A stretch of DNA of 64,000 bases, from NCBI RefSeq assembly GCF_026341775.1, contig NZ_JAPEOB010000001.1, positions 3,782,001-3,846,000 on the forward strand, in the 5' to 3' direction. Shown in pieces: positions 1 through 7,829 of this stretch. A model generated the notes under the pieces. It was not told the origin of the DNA, made no database searches, and was given only the letters and a program-made list of their open reading frames with translations. Both the position numbers and the translations under genes were made by a program. Every line of letters begins with the position of its first letter. Position 1 is the stretch's first letter. This stretch comes from Streptomyces sp. NBC_00654. Lineage in GTDB: Bacteria; Actinomycetota; Actinomycetes; Streptomycetales; Streptomycetaceae.

Positions 1-104
1 GTCGGCCACATCGCTCCACCCGCTTCGGGGGTGTAGCGGTCGGCAGTCTTCTCCCGGGCCACCGGCCTGCTCTTCATCGGTCCATGACGTCCGAATGCGT
101 ACCG

Positions 105-1187
105 TCATACGGTTGGTTGGAAGCCGTTGATGGTGGCCTCGACCATGCGGGAGACCCGCTCGAGTTCGGCTCTGGTCGGATCGGCGGGGACCTTGAGGTT
201 CTGCCACACGACCACGAAGTCGAGGTTCCGGTTGCTGTCGTGGACCTTGAGTGCCTCCGAGACCACTCTCTCGACGACACCGGCGCTGTTGGGCTTGAGC
301 GGGCCGATGCCGATCTTCGCGTGGGTGGCGGAAAGCCCGCCGTTCGGCCACAGGAGTTCGCGGTGGAACCAGCTGCGGCCGCCACCCACGAGCATCTGGA
401 CAAGATCCGTCGGGCTGCCACTCTCCAGGCTGCCGTCGAACATCCGGGTGACGAGTTTCGCCATGTCCACGGCTGTGGTCGCCTGGGCGACCTGTCCGTC
501 GTTCGCGGACGCGATCCGCACCGGGGTCCATTGCGCCAGGTAGTCGCCGGCGAGCCAGATGCCCTGCTGGGTCTGCTTCCGGAAGAAGCCGTCGTCTCCC
601 GCCTTGGCGTTCATGAAGCCGAACGCGACGCCGTGGATGCTGGCCGCCGCGCCGGCATTCTGCTGCTGGAGGAGCATCCCCCTGAGCTGGGTGCGGTAGT
701 CGAAGGTGAACTCGACGCCGATCGGGCGTCCCGCCGCGTCGAGTTGAGGTTCGAGAACCGTCCGGTAGGCCGGCACGATCTTGGTGGGGTCGCTCCCGTG
801 CTGGATGGTGATGGCGCTCGGGGTCGCGTTCTTGATCTTCTGGTCGAAGTCGGACGAGAGGGCGAGGAAGAAGGCGTCCGACGACGACGGCTGCTGTTCC
901 AGGAGCAGTTGATGGGAGAAGAAGCGGAGTGTGTGTGCCGCGTACATGGCGAGCAGTTTGACCAGGCTGCCCGAGAAGTGGACCTCGTTCTGCCGGTGGC
1001 CCGCCCACGCGCGATCGTCAGTGTCCTCCAGAGCCACCACGGTGAGGGCGACCCGTTCGAGTGCGGCGCGGTCGGCTCCGGTCAGCCCGTTCATGAAACC
1101 GTCGAGAGCGTTCTGCATGCTCCGGTTACGGTCGGCTGCCCCCTCGGCCTGGAGATTGTCGCCGTACGCTCCGGTGAACAATTCCAT
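105..1187 (-). CDS. beta-lactamase-fold serine hydrolase-like protein
   Basis: A 360-residue protein of the beta-lactamase/penicillin-binding fold. An SxxK motif is visible at S74-L-V-K77, a stretch near 237-255 resembles the helix before the last strand of class A enzymes (TTAVDMAKLVTRMF), and K291-I-G takes the place of the KTG triad. No clear SxN motif and no signal peptide are seen, so it may be cytosolic or exported by another route. The start is supported by a strong AAGGAGG ribosome site about 9 bases upstream. The substrate is unknown; true beta-lactamase activity is doubtful because the second and third motifs are weak. It is the first of three hydrolase-like genes here that lack leader peptides. 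Confidence 0.7.
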   Translation of the reverse strand: MELFTGAYGDNLQAEGAADRNRSMQNALDGFMNGLTGADRAALERVALTVVALEDTDDRAWAGHRQNEVHFSGSLVKLLAMYAAHTLRFFSHQLLLEQQPSSSDAFFLALSSDFDQKIKNATPSAITIQHGSDPTKIVPAYRTVLEPQLDAAGRPIGVEFTFDYRTQLRGMLLQQQNAGAAASIHGVAFGFMNAKAGDDGFFRKQTQQGIWLAGDYLAQWTPVRIASANDGQVAQATTAVDMAKLVTRMFDGSLESGSPTDLVQMLVGGGRSWFHRELLWPNGGLSATHAKIGIGPLKPNSAGVVERVVSEALKVHDSNRNLDFVVVWQNLKVPADPTRAELERVSRMVEATINGFQPTV

Positions 1188-1468
1188 GTCGAATCGCCTC
1201 CTTGTGCATGAAGGAGATGAACGCCGCGAGGACGGCGGCGCTACCGATGAGCACGAATCTCCTTCAATTCTCGTACGTCACTCCGCCCGCTTCAACTTCT
1301 ACGACGCCCGCTCCGCCCGCGGTGGCGCCAGGGTGTCCCGCACCAACGCCCGGGGGCGCACGTGCTGTAGGTGGGTACGGGCCAGACGTCGGTGGCGTTC
1401 GTGCGGCCCCCAGCGGACGAGGCGCTGCGCCTCATGCCGTAGCGCACGCAGCCCGTGGCCGCTACGCG

Positions 1469-3106
1469 CTACCTGTAGTACCGCATCAGCTCTCCGTTGG
1501 CGCGCAGGTGGTACAGGTGGGTGCTCGAACTGGCGATCATGACCGGGATGGGTCGGCCAGGCAGCCGGAGGTGGCTCATCTGCTCCACCCCGCCGCTCGG
1601 CGGATGCCGGAAGATCTCTCCCGTGTCGAGGAGCTGGTAAACGTCCCCGGCTCCGACACTGATCTCCAAGGTCCGGAGGTCGGTGTCGACCGTGTCCCAG
1701 GACGTGCCTCCCAAGTGCCGCAGGATCTCTCCGTTGGCCAGCCTGAACTGGTACATGACTCCGCCGCCGGCGTCGATCCGCGTCGCGCCGCTGCCGGCGA
1801 AGGCGAGGAACTCCCAGCCGGTCAAAGGGGTTCCGGTGTAGCGGAAGACTGCGCCCGTGGTATGCCGTTGGTACAGCTGGGTTCCGTCGGCCACGATCTG
1901 TGCCGTGAAGGGGTTGTTGTCCAGGAGTTGCCACCCCGTCATGGGAGCACCGGTGTACCGCAGGACGGCACCGGTGGTGTGGCGCTGGTAGAGATTCCCT
2001 CCCGACGCGGTGAGCTGCGCCGTGGCCGGATTGGCATCCAGTTGCTGCCAGCCGGTCAGGGGGGTGCCGGTGTACCGGAAGATCGCGCCGCTGGTCTCGT
2101 GCCTCTGGTACAACTCGTCGCCGTCGGCGGCGATCTGTGCCGTTGCGGGGTTCACGTCGAGCGCCAGCCAGCCGATCATGGGCGTTCCGGTGTACTCGAA
2201 GATCGCGCCCGTGCCGTGACGCTGGTAGAGCCGGTTCCCCGACGCGGCGAGCTGACCGGTCGCCGGGTTGCCGTCGATCTGCTGCCAATAGAGGCTGCGC
2301 GCCCGGCTCTTGTCGTTCGCCGTCGGCACGCGCCTCAGGGTGTTGGTATTGAACGTGGACCACATGACGTCATGCTGCGTGCCGATTCCGGCCGCGTGTC
2401 GCAGGCCGATGAGATGGCCGATCTCGTGGAGGGCGACACTCTCCACGTCGAGGCAGTCGGGCTCGGCCCCTATGCGCCACTTGTGTTCGTCTTTGTCGAA
2501 GTGGAGAGGTTTGGGAAGACTGGGCGTCCCGCATCCCGGCGGTGCGGCGGCGTGGGCGTGACGTGGGCCCACCAGGAGGGGGTAGTCGGGGTCGTTCGCC
2601 GGAACCCAGCTGATCAGGAAGTCAGGGTTCGCCCCCGAGGGCACCTCGGTGAACGTGACGGGGAGGAGAGCCTCCCACGTGGCGAACGCGGTTCGTACGG
2701 CGGCGAACTCGTCGTCACCAGGTATCTGTACGGTCCCTTCCTTGAACGCGTACGTGAAGTGGTTCTTGTCCCAGGCGCACATGTTGCCGTTGAGGGTGTC
2801 GTAGATGGGTGCTCCGGTCGCGCGGAGGACAGGGGCACGCATCAGCCCGCAGCGGGACTTCAGCATCTCCGCACGCGTACGGTCGTCGAAGACACCTGTC
2901 GGCGTGAGCCCGCTGTGCTCCTGGAACCAGGCCAGGGCCAGTGCGGTGATGTCGTCGAGGCGCCCCGCTTCGTAGGAGCGCGCGGGGATGTACCCGAGCT
3001 CAACCAGGAATAGCTGGACGTACTCGAAGCCGTCCTGTCGCTGACCGGGTCCGGTGGTGCCGACGCCGGCAACGGTGCGTCTCGAGTCGGTCTTGTGCGG
3101 TCCCAT
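1469..3106 (-). CDS. matrixin-type zinc metalloprotease with seven C-terminal repeats
   Basis: A 545-residue peptidase. Residues 20-80 look like a peptidoglycan-binding domain (YVQLFLVELGYI, then ALAWFQEHSGL), followed by a cysteine-switch-like C86 (KSRCGLMR) that could keep the zymogen inactive. The catalytic zinc site is H227-E-I-G-H231-L-I-G-L-R-H237 with a Met-turn at M248, as in matrixins. From about residue 278 to the end run seven repeats of 37-40 residues built on LYQRH..GAIFRYTGTP..GW..LD.NPAT, likely a tectonin/tachylectin-like propeller for glycan or surface binding. The ATG at 3106 is chosen because it has GAAGGAG just upstream; longer reading is possible but lacks a site. No Sec signal is visible, which is odd for a matrixin. 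Confidence 0.88.
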   Translation of the reverse strand: MGPHKTDSRRTVAGVGTTGPGQRQDGFEYVQLFLVELGYIPARSYEAGRLDDITALALAWFQEHSGLTPTGVFDDRTRAEMLKSRCGLMRAPVLRATGAPIYDTLNGNMCAWDKNHFTYAFKEGTVQIPGDDEFAAVRTAFATWEALLPVTFTEVPSGANPDFLISWVPANDPDYPLLVGPRHAHAAAPPGCGTPSLPKPLHFDKDEHKWRIGAEPDCLDVESVALHEIGHLIGLRHAAGIGTQHDVMWSTFNTNTLRRVPTANDKSRARSLYWQQIDGNPATGQLAASGNRLYQRHGTGAIFEYTGTPMIGWLALDVNPATAQIAADGDELYQRHETSGAIFRYTGTPLTGWQQLDANPATAQLTASGGNLYQRHTTGAVLRYTGAPMTGWQLLDNNPFTAQIVADGTQLYQRHTTGAVFRYTGTPLTGWEFLAFAGSGATRIDAGGGVMYQFRLANGEILRHLGGTSWDTVDTDLRTLEISVGAGDVYQLLDTGEIFRHPPSGGVEQMSHLRLPGRPIPVMIASSSTHLYHLRANGELMRYYR

Positions 3107-3444
3107 GGCGGACTCCTTCGATGTCGAGGGGGAATCGAACCGAGTCCTGCAGGAACGGGGTACACCTTCAGTCTCCTGCGGGACAACACCCCCTGCAATC
3201 GGGTGTATGCGCGCGGGAGGGCAACCCCCGCGCGGGCCCGGGGAAATGCGCGTATGGTGAGCAAGGGGCACAAGTGGGACTTCGCCGCTGACGGCCGACC
3301 TCCCGTACGGATTCCTCTCCGCCGCAACGAACCCATGCCGGTGCTCTGTCCCGGGGCCACCGCTTCCGTGCGGCGCATTCGTCCGCGGAGGCGTACGGCC
3401 GCCGGCCTTCGGCCGCCAAGGCCTCGGCCACGAAGGAGAGCACG

Positions 3445-4665
3445 ATGGAATCGGGCAGGATTGAGCGGAACCCCGACGTGCCGGAGACGCCACCACTACA
3501 CCCCCGCTCGGGCCGTGAGCTGGAACACGACGCGGCCGAGCGACTGGACGAGATCCGGCAGTACTTCAAGGACCAGTACGCGGAGCGCAACGTCGTCGCC
3601 CGCACGACGACCGAATCCGGCGACGCGCTCGACTGGGTCCCCGTCGAGGCCCAGGGTGAACCGCCCTACATCGAGTCGGCGGACCGCCCCAACGACCCCG
3701 ACCGCCCGTCCTCGCCCCAGCCCTTCGAAGCGGGCGAGTCGCGCGAAGAGACCGGACCTCCCGGCACTGTCCCGATGCTGCGCAAGCCGCTGGACCGCAT
3801 CACCCCGGTCGGAACCCTGCAGGACTACCTGTCGAAGGGGATCTACGCGAAGCGGTCCACGCCGCCCGACGATCCCGGCCTCGCCCTGCCCCGCGCCGCC
3901 ACCGCCGTGCACAAATACGCCCACGCAGCCCAGGGCGTGACCAACTACGGCACCGAAGGCTTCATCAACACGTGGCGGCCTTACGTCCAGTGGTCCAACG
4001 AGTTCTCCCTGGGGCAGCTGTGGGAGGTCAGGGGATCGGGGGCCGGGACCGATCTGCAGACCGTCGAAGTGGGCGTGCAGACCTACTACGACCTCTACGG
4101 CGACTGGTATCCGCACCTCTTCATCTTCTACACCACCAACAACTACACGCAGATGGGCAACTACCTCGGCGGCTACAACCGGGACGTGAAGGGATGGGAG
4201 CAGCTGTCGAGCACGGTCTACCCCGGTATCCGCGTGGCGGAGAGCGTCTACGCGGGTGACCAGTACGACCTCGCCATCAAGGTCATGCTGTACCTGAACA
4301 AGTGGTGGATCCGGATCGGCAACGAATGGATGGGCGGCTACCCCACCAGCCTGTTCAACGCCACGGGACTGCGCGACCAAGCGGCTTCCATCGACTGGGG
4401 CGGCGAGATCGTCGACGACGTCGCCAACCACCCCGAGGCCACGTACACCTGGATGGGCAGCGGGCGCTTCCCGTCCGAGGGCTGGAGCCGCGCGGCCTAC
4501 ATGCGCAACCTGACCTACCAGTCCGACGCGGCCGGCACGATGAAGCCGGTGGTGGGCTACCCCTATGTGACGAACCCGAACGCCTACCAGATCTCCACCG
4601 ACTTCACCGGCACGTCGACCTGGGGATCGCACTTCTACTGGGGAGGCCCGGGTGGAGTCGAGTGA
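3445..4665 (+). CDS. neprosin-family glutamic endopeptidase
   Basis: A 406-residue protein with the neprosin (DUF239) architecture: an N-terminal activation-like segment with GTVPMLR at 108-113 (the family motif is CPxGTVPIRR), then a beta-rich catalytic part from about 155. Candidate catalytic glutamates are E208 in QTVEVGVQTY and E294 in WWIRIGNEWMGGYP, matching the two conserved Glu of plant neprosins, which cleave after proline. Aromatic-rich strands (HLFIFYTTNNYTQMGNY) are typical. No signal peptide is seen. A GAAGGAG site precedes the ATG. It sits divergently from the matrixin gene and overlaps a small downstream ORF. Confidence 0.85.
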   Translation: MESGRIERNPDVPETPPLHPRSGRELEHDAAERLDEIRQYFKDQYAERNVVARTTTESGDALDWVPVEAQGEPPYIESADRPNDPDRPSSPQPFEAGESREETGPPGTVPMLRKPLDRITPVGTLQDYLSKGIYAKRSTPPDDPGLALPRAATAVHKYAHAAQGVTNYGTEGFINTWRPYVQWSNEFSLGQLWEVRGSGAGTDLQTVEVGVQTYYDLYGDWYPHLFIFYTTNNYTQMGNYLGGYNRDVKGWEQLSSTVYPGIRVAESVYAGDQYDLAIKVMLYLNKWWIRIGNEWMGGYPTSLFNATGLRDQAASIDWGGEIVDDVANHPEATYTWMGSGRFPSEGWSRAAYMRNLTYQSDAAGTMKPVVGYPYVTNPNAYQISTDFTGTSTWGSHFYWGGPGGVE

Positions 4666-4978
4666 CGTCCCGGCGCGGGACGACCACCCGGAGGTCATCC
4701 CCTCCGAGGTCGATCCGGACGTCGAGTGCGTCCGGATCGACCGAACGGACGACCGCGCCGGACCGCCACCGTCCCCCGATCTCCCGGAAGAAGGGTCAGG
4801 GCCCTCGTCGGCGCCGGCGTCGGCGCCGGCCGTGGAGGGCAGAAGGCTCTGCCCCGAGGGCTATCTACCGCGGCGACGGCACCGCGACTACACCCTGGAC
4901 GGCAAACGAGTCGTCAGCGACTCCCCGCCGATCCCCAACCCTGACGACCCGCCCGTTCGGCGGCCAAGGCCATGGTGA
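4652..4978 (+). CDS. small protein coupled to the neprosin gene, propeptide-like motif
   Basis: A 108-residue ORF starting with GTG inside the last 14 bases of the neprosin gene, with GGGGAGG at a proper distance, so it is probably translationally coupled. The first half is acidic and proline-rich. Near residues 66-74 it has CPEGYLPRRR, which resembles the CPxGTVPIRR motif of the neprosin activation domain. It could be a separate inhibitor or chaperone-like propeptide, or the 5' remnant of a second neprosin gene. The function is unproven; the next sequence is pseudogene debris. Confidence 0.5.
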   Translation: MESSDVPARDDHPEVIPSEVDPDVECVRIDRTDDRAGPPPSPDLPEEGSGPSSAPASAPAVEGRRLCPEGYLPRRRHRDYTLDGKRVVSDSPPIPNPDDPPVRRPRPW

Positions 4979-4981
4979 TGG

Positions 4982-5504
4982 ATCAGGCGATCGAGCCGGG
5001 TGGCCGGGGACAGCACCACCGGGGCCTGCCAACCGGACGACTTCCTGTGGCGGCAGATCAAGAGCTTCGTCCAGCTGGGTTCGTCGCCCCCGGTCACCAG
5101 CTGCGCACCGACCTGCTGCCTGTGGGCTTCGTCAGCCGTGCGCTGGTGCTGCTCTCCCGGCAGGAGGGCCACAGCCGGACGTACCACCCTGTTCCACCCC
5201 GAAGGCGCGGACTTTGAGGTGGTGCATGACGCGATCAGGGAGGCGGGCTCTCCGCTGGAGGTGGTCTCGGGCGACGCATGGTTCGCCGCTCAGGAGCGGT
5301 CGGCGGCCTCCGGGGCTGGAAACGCGCTCGCCGCCGCCCTCCCACTGTTCCAGGAAGGCGCACTGGAACTTGGCGAGAACGAGTCACGTGAACAAAGCCA
5401 CCTAACGGTCGCTGCGGCACCTCGGCATGGAGTTCCCGGCCATCGACGTCGCGTCCATCTCCCGGATGATCGAGTACTTCCGGCGGACGGGGGAGCTGGA
5501 CTGA
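4982..5504 (+). pseudogene. thioester reductase domain remnant (NRPS/CAR type), frameshifted
   Basis: Pieces of the C-terminal NAD(P)-dependent thioester reductase family can be read across three frames: VAGDSTTGACQPDDFLWRQI, then LRTDLLPVGFVSRALVLLSRQ, then FHPEGADFEVVHDAIREAG, and last MEFPAIDVASISRMIEYFRR ending at TGA 5502-5504. Frame changes fall near 5085, 5190 (one extra C in the run before CTGTTCCAC) and 5405. Such domains release peptides from NRPS assembly lines as aldehydes. The 5' part, including the Rossmann glycine motif, is missing. No product is possible in this state. Confidence 0.72.
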
Positions 5505-5534
5505 TCTGCCCGATGGCACCACATCTTCCGCTGA

Positions 5535-6728
5535 GCCCACCTGCCGGGCTCTCCGCCGGACCAGCAGCCGGACTGGCCGGACCCGGCCCGGGTGAAGGAG
5601 GTCCGGGCGACACTCGCCGAGAGCTAGCCGCTGGTGCGCTGGGACAGCGTGCGGCAACTGGGCGGTCTCCTGGCGCGAGTGGCAGAGGGCGAGCTGTGTG
5701 TGCTGATGGCCGGCGACTGTGCCGAGGATCCCGCCGAGTCCTCGATCGCCGATGTCGCGCCCAAGGCCGAGATGCTGGACGTCCTCGGCGACATCATGCG
5801 GGCAGGAGCCGGCCGGCCGGCCGGTCGTAGAAGTCGGCCGCTTGGCAGGGCAGTTCGCCAAACCCAGGTCACAGACGTACGAGTACGGTGTCGGCGGCAG
5901 GGTACCGGTCTACCGGGGTCCCATGGTCAACGGACCCGAGCCGACCCACCGGGCACGACGGGCCGATCCCGGGCGGATGATCGGCGGCTACCGGGCCGCT
6001 CGCGAGATCCTCCGCTCGCTCGACGCCCTCGGCCGGGGCGACGGCGCGACCTTTCTGGACCGGGTGTGGGCCAGCCACGAGGCCCTGCTCCTGGACTACG
6101 AGACTCCGCTGGTGCGGCCGACCGGTGGCGGCGGACGCTATCTCGCCTCCACGCACTGGCCTGGATCGGCGAGCGCACCCGGCAGGCAGACGGCGCGCAC
6201 GTGCGGCTGCTGGCACGGCTCGAGAATCCCGTGGCGTGCGAGGTGGGCCCGCGCACGACCGTCGCGAAGGTGATGCGGTTGTGCGCGGTTCTCGATCCGG
6301 AGCGCACCCCCGGTCGGCTGACCCTCATCGCGCGCTTCGGTGTGACGGAGATCGACCGGCTCGGAGCGCTGGTGCGCGCAGTACGCCTGAGCGGGCACCC
6401 TGTGCTGTGGATGTGCGACCCGATGCACGGCAACACCGTCCAGGACCAGAGCGGCCTGAAAGTCCGTCATCTCAACCACATCCTGGACGAGATTCGCTGG
6501 TTCTTGTCGATCGTTTCGGACGGAGGCGGCAGATGCGCCGGGCTGCATGTGGTGGCTTCTCCCCTGGACATGGGCGAATGCGCGGGAGCCGGAGTCACTC
6601 CGGTGCGCGGCCCGCGTTACCGGACCCTGCGTGATGCTCGGCTCAACCTGATGCAGGCCGTGGCCGTTGCTGCGCACTGGCAGCAGCGCACGGCTCGGCA
6701 GGGTGAGGAGATGGTCCTGCCTTCGTAG
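5535..6728 (+). pseudogene. class II DAHP synthase, inactivated by a stop and two frameshifts
   Basis: The reading resembles plant-type/PhzC-like 3-deoxy-7-phosphoheptulonate synthases: QQPDWPDPARVKEV, MAGDCAEDPAES, VYRGPMVNGPEPT, WIGERTRQADGAH, LTLIARFG and CDPMHGNTVQ appear in family order. It is broken three times. An in-frame TAG lies at 5625-5627 where Gln is plausible. A fourth CCGG unit in the run 5809-5824 shifts frame by +1. A one-base loss near 6160 restores the first frame. The enzyme would feed chorismate for an aromatic building block. The start is approximate because no clear initiation codon remains. It ends at TAG 6728. Confidence 0.78.
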
Positions 6729-6759
6729 GGGCAGCCCTCTCGTGAGAGGCGGCCGGCTG

Positions 6760-7221
6760 CTAGTGCAGCAGGACATCGATCGAGGTGGCGACCTTCTGGC
6801 ACATTTCCGTGAACAAGGCCTGCTCGCCGGGCGAGAGCACCTCTGCGGCGGCGTGAACGTTCTCCCGTCGGCTGCGCGCCGCGCCGGCCAGGAAGGCGTG
6901 GCCCTGCGGTGTGAGAGAGGTCGTATGTTCCCTCTTGTCCTCGCCGAGTGCCGCCTGCTGGACGAGCTCAAGGTCTTTCAGGACGCGCAGCGCCTTGGAC
7001 GCGGTCTGCCGCGATACCCCCAGGGACTCGCTGAGACGCGAAGGGTTCATGGCGCCGCGGATACGGAGCATCTCCAGTACGTCGTACTGCTGCCAGTTGA
7101 TTCCTTCGGGGTTGGTCGCGGCCCGCCGGGCGACCAGTACACACTGCAGATGCGACAGCGCGTCCTCCAGCTCGGAGGGCGGACTGAGCTGCTGCGCGCG
7201 GACTTCGTGTACGTCTGTCAT
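6760..7221 (-). CDS. MarR-family transcriptional regulator
   Basis: A 153-residue winged-helix repressor-type protein. The recognition region reads NPSRLSESLGVSRQTASKALRVL and the wing follows with DKREHTTSLTPQGHAF. The ATG at 7221 is preferred over upstream starts because AAGGAG lies 7 bases before it. It faces a divergent UvrA-like gene beyond a degraded amidotransferase fragment. Its own upstream DNA and the UvrA-like promoter share TGGAAATCAA, so it probably controls both; the ligand may be the lost cluster's product or a similar DNA-binding drug. It appears intact, unlike its neighbours. Confidence 0.85.
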   Translation of the reverse strand: MTDVHEVRAQQLSPPSELEDALSHLQCVLVARRAATNPEGINWQQYDVLEMLRIRGAMNPSRLSESLGVSRQTASKALRVLKDLELVQQAALGEDKREHTTSLTPQGHAFLAGAARSRRENVHAAAEVLSPGEQALFTEMCQKVATSIDVLLH

Positions 7222-7263
7222 CGGTGGGCTCCTTTCGAGGGGGACACGAGGGACCGGTGCCGT

Positions 7264-7279
7264 TGCACTGTCCAGTGCA
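7264..7279. promoter_or_regulatory. palindrome upstream of the MarR gene
   Basis: TGCACTG-TC-CAGTGCA is a perfect 7-base inverted repeat with a 2-base spacer, 43-58 bases before the MarR start. It may be a second regulator site or part of a leader hairpin. Only its symmetry and place support it. Confidence 0.4.
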
Positions 7280-7286
7280 CCCCTAC

Positions 7287-7305
7287 TTGATTTCCACATG
7301 GAAAT
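7287..7305. promoter_or_regulatory. probable MarR operator
   Basis: ATTTCCA-CA-TGGAAAT is an inverted repeat (7290-7305) between plausible promoter boxes for the MarR gene. The overlapping TTGATTTCCA at 7287-7296, read on the other strand as TGGAAATCAA, recurs exactly at 7767-7776 in front of the UvrA-like gene. The sharing suggests one regulator binds both. Confidence 0.55.
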
Positions 7306-7389
7306 GATGCAAGCGTAACCGCTTTCTGCGCAAAGGGACGGCCACCCTTTTCGGGGGCGCCCGTCCCTTTGCCGTGCCGGGGCGAGTGT

Positions 7390-7731
7390 CTACCTCATGG
7401 TCGCCGCCTCCCGCATCAGGGCGAAGAAGAGTCCGGCGCCGGAGGGGCTGAGAACAGACTCCGGATGGAACTGCATCCCCGCGACGCCGGGTCCCCGCAG
7501 GGCGAGTACCTCGGCCGAGCCCGGCTGCGGGCAGAGCTCGACTCCGGCCCGGTGCAGGGCCTCGACCGGGCCGTCACCGGTGCGTACGGAGAAGGAATTG
7601 TAGAAGCCCACGGTCGCCGGGCGGCCGAACACTTCGATCCTGCGCTGCATCCCCTGGAGGGGCCGCTCTCCGCGCGAAACGGTCAGGCCCAGACGGGACG
7701 ACAGCAGCTGGAAGAGGATTCGGGTCGGTGT
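7390..7731 (-). pseudogene. truncated PhzE/anthranilate synthase glutamine amidotransferase end
   Basis: Only the end of a class I glutamine amidotransferase survives: LSSRLGLTVSRGERPLQG, then QRRIEVFGRPATVGFYNSF, and the His/Glu site FHPESV. This order matches the C-terminus of ADIC synthase (PhzE) and fused anthranilate synthases, which aminate chorismate. The nucleophile Cys motif and the whole chorismate-binding half are absent, and an in-frame TGA lies just upstream at 7732-7734. An ATG at 7650 could start an 86-residue peptide, but that would be non-functional. It fits with the broken DAHP synthase nearby as remains of one aromatic pathway. Confidence 0.7.
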
Positions 7732-7759
7732 TCAACGCTGAACGATGCTAGCCTATGAT
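7731..7759 (+). promoter_or_regulatory. promoter of the UvrA-like gene
   Basis: TTCAAC at 7731-7736 and TATGAT at 7754-7759 are spaced by 17 bases and resemble housekeeping sigma -35 and -10 boxes. They precede the start at 7830. The predicted start of transcription falls inside the palindrome 7761-7781. Confidence 0.5.
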
Positions 7760-7760
7760 T

Positions 7761-7781
7761 GCCGATTGGAAATCAATTGGC
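7761..7781. promoter_or_regulatory. probable MarR operator at the UvrA-like promoter
   Basis: The 21-base near-palindrome has arms GCCGATTG and CAATTGGC with one mismatch, centred on GAAAT. It contains TGGAAATCAA, identical to a site upstream of the MarR gene. Its place at the predicted transcription start would allow repression. Confidence 0.5.
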
Positions 7782-7829
7782 GTAGGGTGATGGCAGCGGA
7801 CCCATTGCGGCGGGCGGAGGTTGCGGAGC

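Noticed and set aside
84..1211. Long plus-strand open frame opposite the first hydrolase gene
   Set aside because: It is the antisense of a gene with recognisable motifs and a strong ribosome site; high G/C produces such mirror frames throughout the window.
5000..5830. A 276-residue protein spanning the reductase remnant and DAHP synthase start
   Set aside because: It joins pieces of two unrelated families read partly out of frame, so it is a by-product of frameshifts.
7821..7829. TTG 7821 as start of the UvrA-like gene
   Set aside because: It lies directly against the GGAGG site; ATG 7830 is correctly spaced.
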